From: Ruminococcaceae bacterium UBA5904
GTDB lineage: Bacteria > Bacillota > Clostridia > Oscillospirales > Acutalibacteraceae
Assembly: GCA_002431305.1 (NCBI GenBank)
Contig: DJEG01000070.1
Span: 4,057-13,257 of the forward strand
DNA length: 9,201 nt
Reading direction: 5' to 3'
Shown one piece after another: positions 8,360 through 9,201 of this stretch (position 1 is the stretch's first letter; every line of letters begins with the position of its first letter). Below the pieces are notes generated by a model. That model searched no databases. It worked only from the letters and a program-made list of their open reading frames with translations, and was not told where the DNA came from. The translations under genes were made by a program, and so were the position numbers.

Positions 8360-8380
8360 AAACACAAGAGGTGATTTGTT

Positions 8381-8668
8381 ATGGCAAAATCAGCAAATTT
8401 ATATATAAGAATCGAACCTGAAGTTAAAGAACAAGCCGAAAGCATACTTTCAACGCTCGGAATCCCCGCGTCAAGCGCGGTAAATATGTTTTATAAACAG
8501 ATAATTTTACGAAACGGACTTCCGTTTGATGTTAAAATTCCCGAAAAACCCGTCGGAATTGCCGAAATGACAGCGGAACAATTGGATTCAAAACTTGAAC
8601 AGGGATATTCGGATATGAAAAACGGACGCGTCGTATCGGCGGAGGAAGTTTTTAACAACATAAAATAA
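8381..8668 (+). CDS. RelB/DinJ family type II antitoxin, no adjacent toxin
   Basis: A 95-residue protein of normal DinJ/RelB size. The N-terminal half has the ribbon-helix-helix layout: a beta-strand ANLYIRIEP (5-13), then helices covering EVKEQAESILSTLGI and SSAVNMFYKQIILRNGLPF, the segment most typical of DinJ/RelB. The C-terminal half (about 62-95) is a charged, probably flexible region with an amphipathic AEEVFNNI end, of the kind that wraps and blocks a RelE/YafQ-type ribosome-dependent RNase. The toxin gene normally follows immediately or overlaps; here only 34 bases and a terminator separate the stop from a convergent gene, so the toxin is absent. The protein looks complete, and its promoter and palindrome are intact, suggesting that it is expressed and still regulates itself. 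It might neutralise a toxin elsewhere or act purely as a regulator. Confidence 0.9.
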   Translation: MAKSANLYIRIEPEVKEQAESILSTLGIPASSAVNMFYKQIILRNGLPFDVKIPEKPVGIAEMTAEQLDSKLEQGYSDMKNGRVVSAEEVFNNIK

Positions 8669-8700
8669 AAAAAATCCCGTTTTGCACGGGACTTTTTTTT
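8668..8700. terminator. Bidirectional terminator between antitoxin and CBS genes
   Basis: Stem TCCCGT (8675-8680) / ACGGGA (8686-8691) with loop TTTGC is preceded by an A run (8667-8674) and followed by eight T residues (8693-8700). It therefore has a U tail in both directions and serves the antitoxin on the plus strand and the CBS gene on the minus strand, whose stop codon is only three bases away. Confidence 0.88.
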
Positions 8701-8702
8701 AT

Positions 8703-9116
8703 TCACAACGTATTCATCAGGTACGACAGTATCGACCTTCGCGTTACGATTCCGCTGAACGAGCCGAGGTCGTCGACAACGGGTACGAAGTTTTGTTCGA
8801 GAGCCGTATTAAAAAGTTTTTCTATGTTCTCGCTGAAATTTACCGCCTTGTATTTTTCCGATTTGATTATTTTCGTCACGGGGATATGTTCAAGCTCTTT
8901 TATAAGCGATACGTCCTCGAGCGACGACCCCTCTTTTAATATGAGCCAGAGAAAATCGCCCTCGCTTACGGTTCCTACGTATTTACCCTCGCGCGAGATA
9001 ACGGGAATCGCCGTATATCCGCAGTTTTTCATCTTTTCGAGCGCCTGACGGACGCTGAAATCGCTGTAAAGAAACGCTGTGTCCTGCTTGGGTTTAATAA
9101 AAAATGCGACGTTCAT
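8703..9116 (-). CDS. Tandem CBS-domain protein, DarB/CbpB-like nucleotide sensor
   Basis: A small soluble protein of 137 residues made of two CBS domains and nothing else (a Bateman module). CBS1 covers about 5-60 and holds GYTAIPVI (33-40) and VGTVSEGDFLW (47-57); CBS2 covers about 80-136 and holds NFVPVVDD (109-116) and GIVTRRSIL (122-130). The GYTAIPV and TRR blocks are shared, as I recall, with Bacillus DarB (YkuL) and Listeria CbpB, which bind cyclic-di-AMP and, when empty, stimulate the Rel alarmone synthetase. AMP/ATP-binding CBS proteins such as AcuB relatives are the alternative. The start is supported by a perfect GGAGG (9127 to 9123) six bases upstream on the minus strand. It converges on the antitoxin gene and is probably monocistronic; no c-di-AMP or alarmone gene is in the window to support the inferred role. 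Confidence 0.88.
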   Translation of the reverse strand: MNVAFFIKPKQDTAFLYSDFSVRQALEKMKNCGYTAIPVISREGKYVGTVSEGDFLWLILKEGSSLEDVSLIKELEHIPVTKIIKSEKYKAVNFSENIEKLFNTALEQNFVPVVDDLGSFSGIVTRRSILSYLMNTL

Positions 9117-9147
9117 GATTTTCCTCCGTTATTTGTAGTGCGTAATA

Positions 9148-9153
9148 ATTATA
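9148..9153 (-). promoter_or_regulatory. Possible -10 box of the CBS gene
   Basis: On the minus strand TATAAT lies 32 bp ahead of the start codon, giving a predicted transcript start near 9141. No good -35 hexamer sits at 16-18 bp; TTTACA is found about 22 bp upstream. Assigned on the -10 match and position alone. Confidence 0.4.
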
Positions 9154-9201
9154 TTCGCGGTTTATTAAATGAATGTGTAAACAATAATTTATCGTTCCAA
9201 A

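Noticed and set aside
8682..9048. Plus-strand frames opposite the CBS gene
   Set aside because: One begins inside the terminator hairpin and both are antisense to a well-supported CBS-domain protein; neither looks like a RelE toxin.

Overview
The window looks like a chromosomal segment of a Gram-positive anaerobe of the class Clostridia, most likely an Oscillospiraceae/Ruminococcus-type gut fibre degrader. This is inferred from protein style and layout: tandem gyrB-gyrA, a gyrase B with the [11 protein letters not shown] form of its motif, a DinJ/RelB antitoxin, a membrane-anchored GH5 glucanase, AT-rich spacers with U-tailed terminators, and strong GGAGG-type ribosome sites. Because gyrBA often lies close to dnaA/recF, the region may be near the replication origin, but nothing inside the window proves that.

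Layout. Bases 2-1717 hold the 3' part of gyrB (about 66-70 N-terminal codons lie outside). After 20 bp comes complete gyrA (1738-4332); the two form one operon that ends at a long hairpin (4343-4375). Next is a single-pass membrane LytR-CpsA-Psr cell-wall ligase (4446-5612). A 288-bp gap follows, containing a 150-bp segment with 26-bp inverted ends that resembles a MITE. An SDR dehydrogenase resembling Gram-positive D-mannonate (fructuronate) oxidoreductases lies at 5901-6752 and ends at a strong terminator. A 339-bp, very AT-rich gap holds an array of five ATTAATT-headed units repeating every 20-21 bp, a perfect 20-bp palindrome, a T12 run and an operator-like palindrome over the probable -10 box. 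It leads into a GH5 endoglucanase (7092-8264) with its own terminator. Then comes a DinJ/RelB-type antitoxin (8381-8668) with a textbook promoter that carries a perfect 14-bp palindrome between -35 and -10, but with no toxin gene. Finally, on the minus strand, a two-CBS-domain protein resembling cyclic-di-AMP receptors DarB/CbpB (8703-9116) converges on the antitoxin over a shared bidirectional terminator.

How it fits together. Most genes are separate transcription units: DNA topology (gyrBA), envelope polymer attachment (LCP), hexuronate-type sugar acid reduction (SDR), extracellular beta-glucan cleavage (GH5), autoregulated antitoxin, and nucleotide sensing (CBS). I see no complete new multi-gene system. 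The most unusual signals are regulatory or repetitive: the helically phased repeat array upstream of the glucanase, the MITE-like element, the solitary antitoxin with its operator inside the promoter, and non-canonical residues at quinolone-contact positions in both gyrase subunits.
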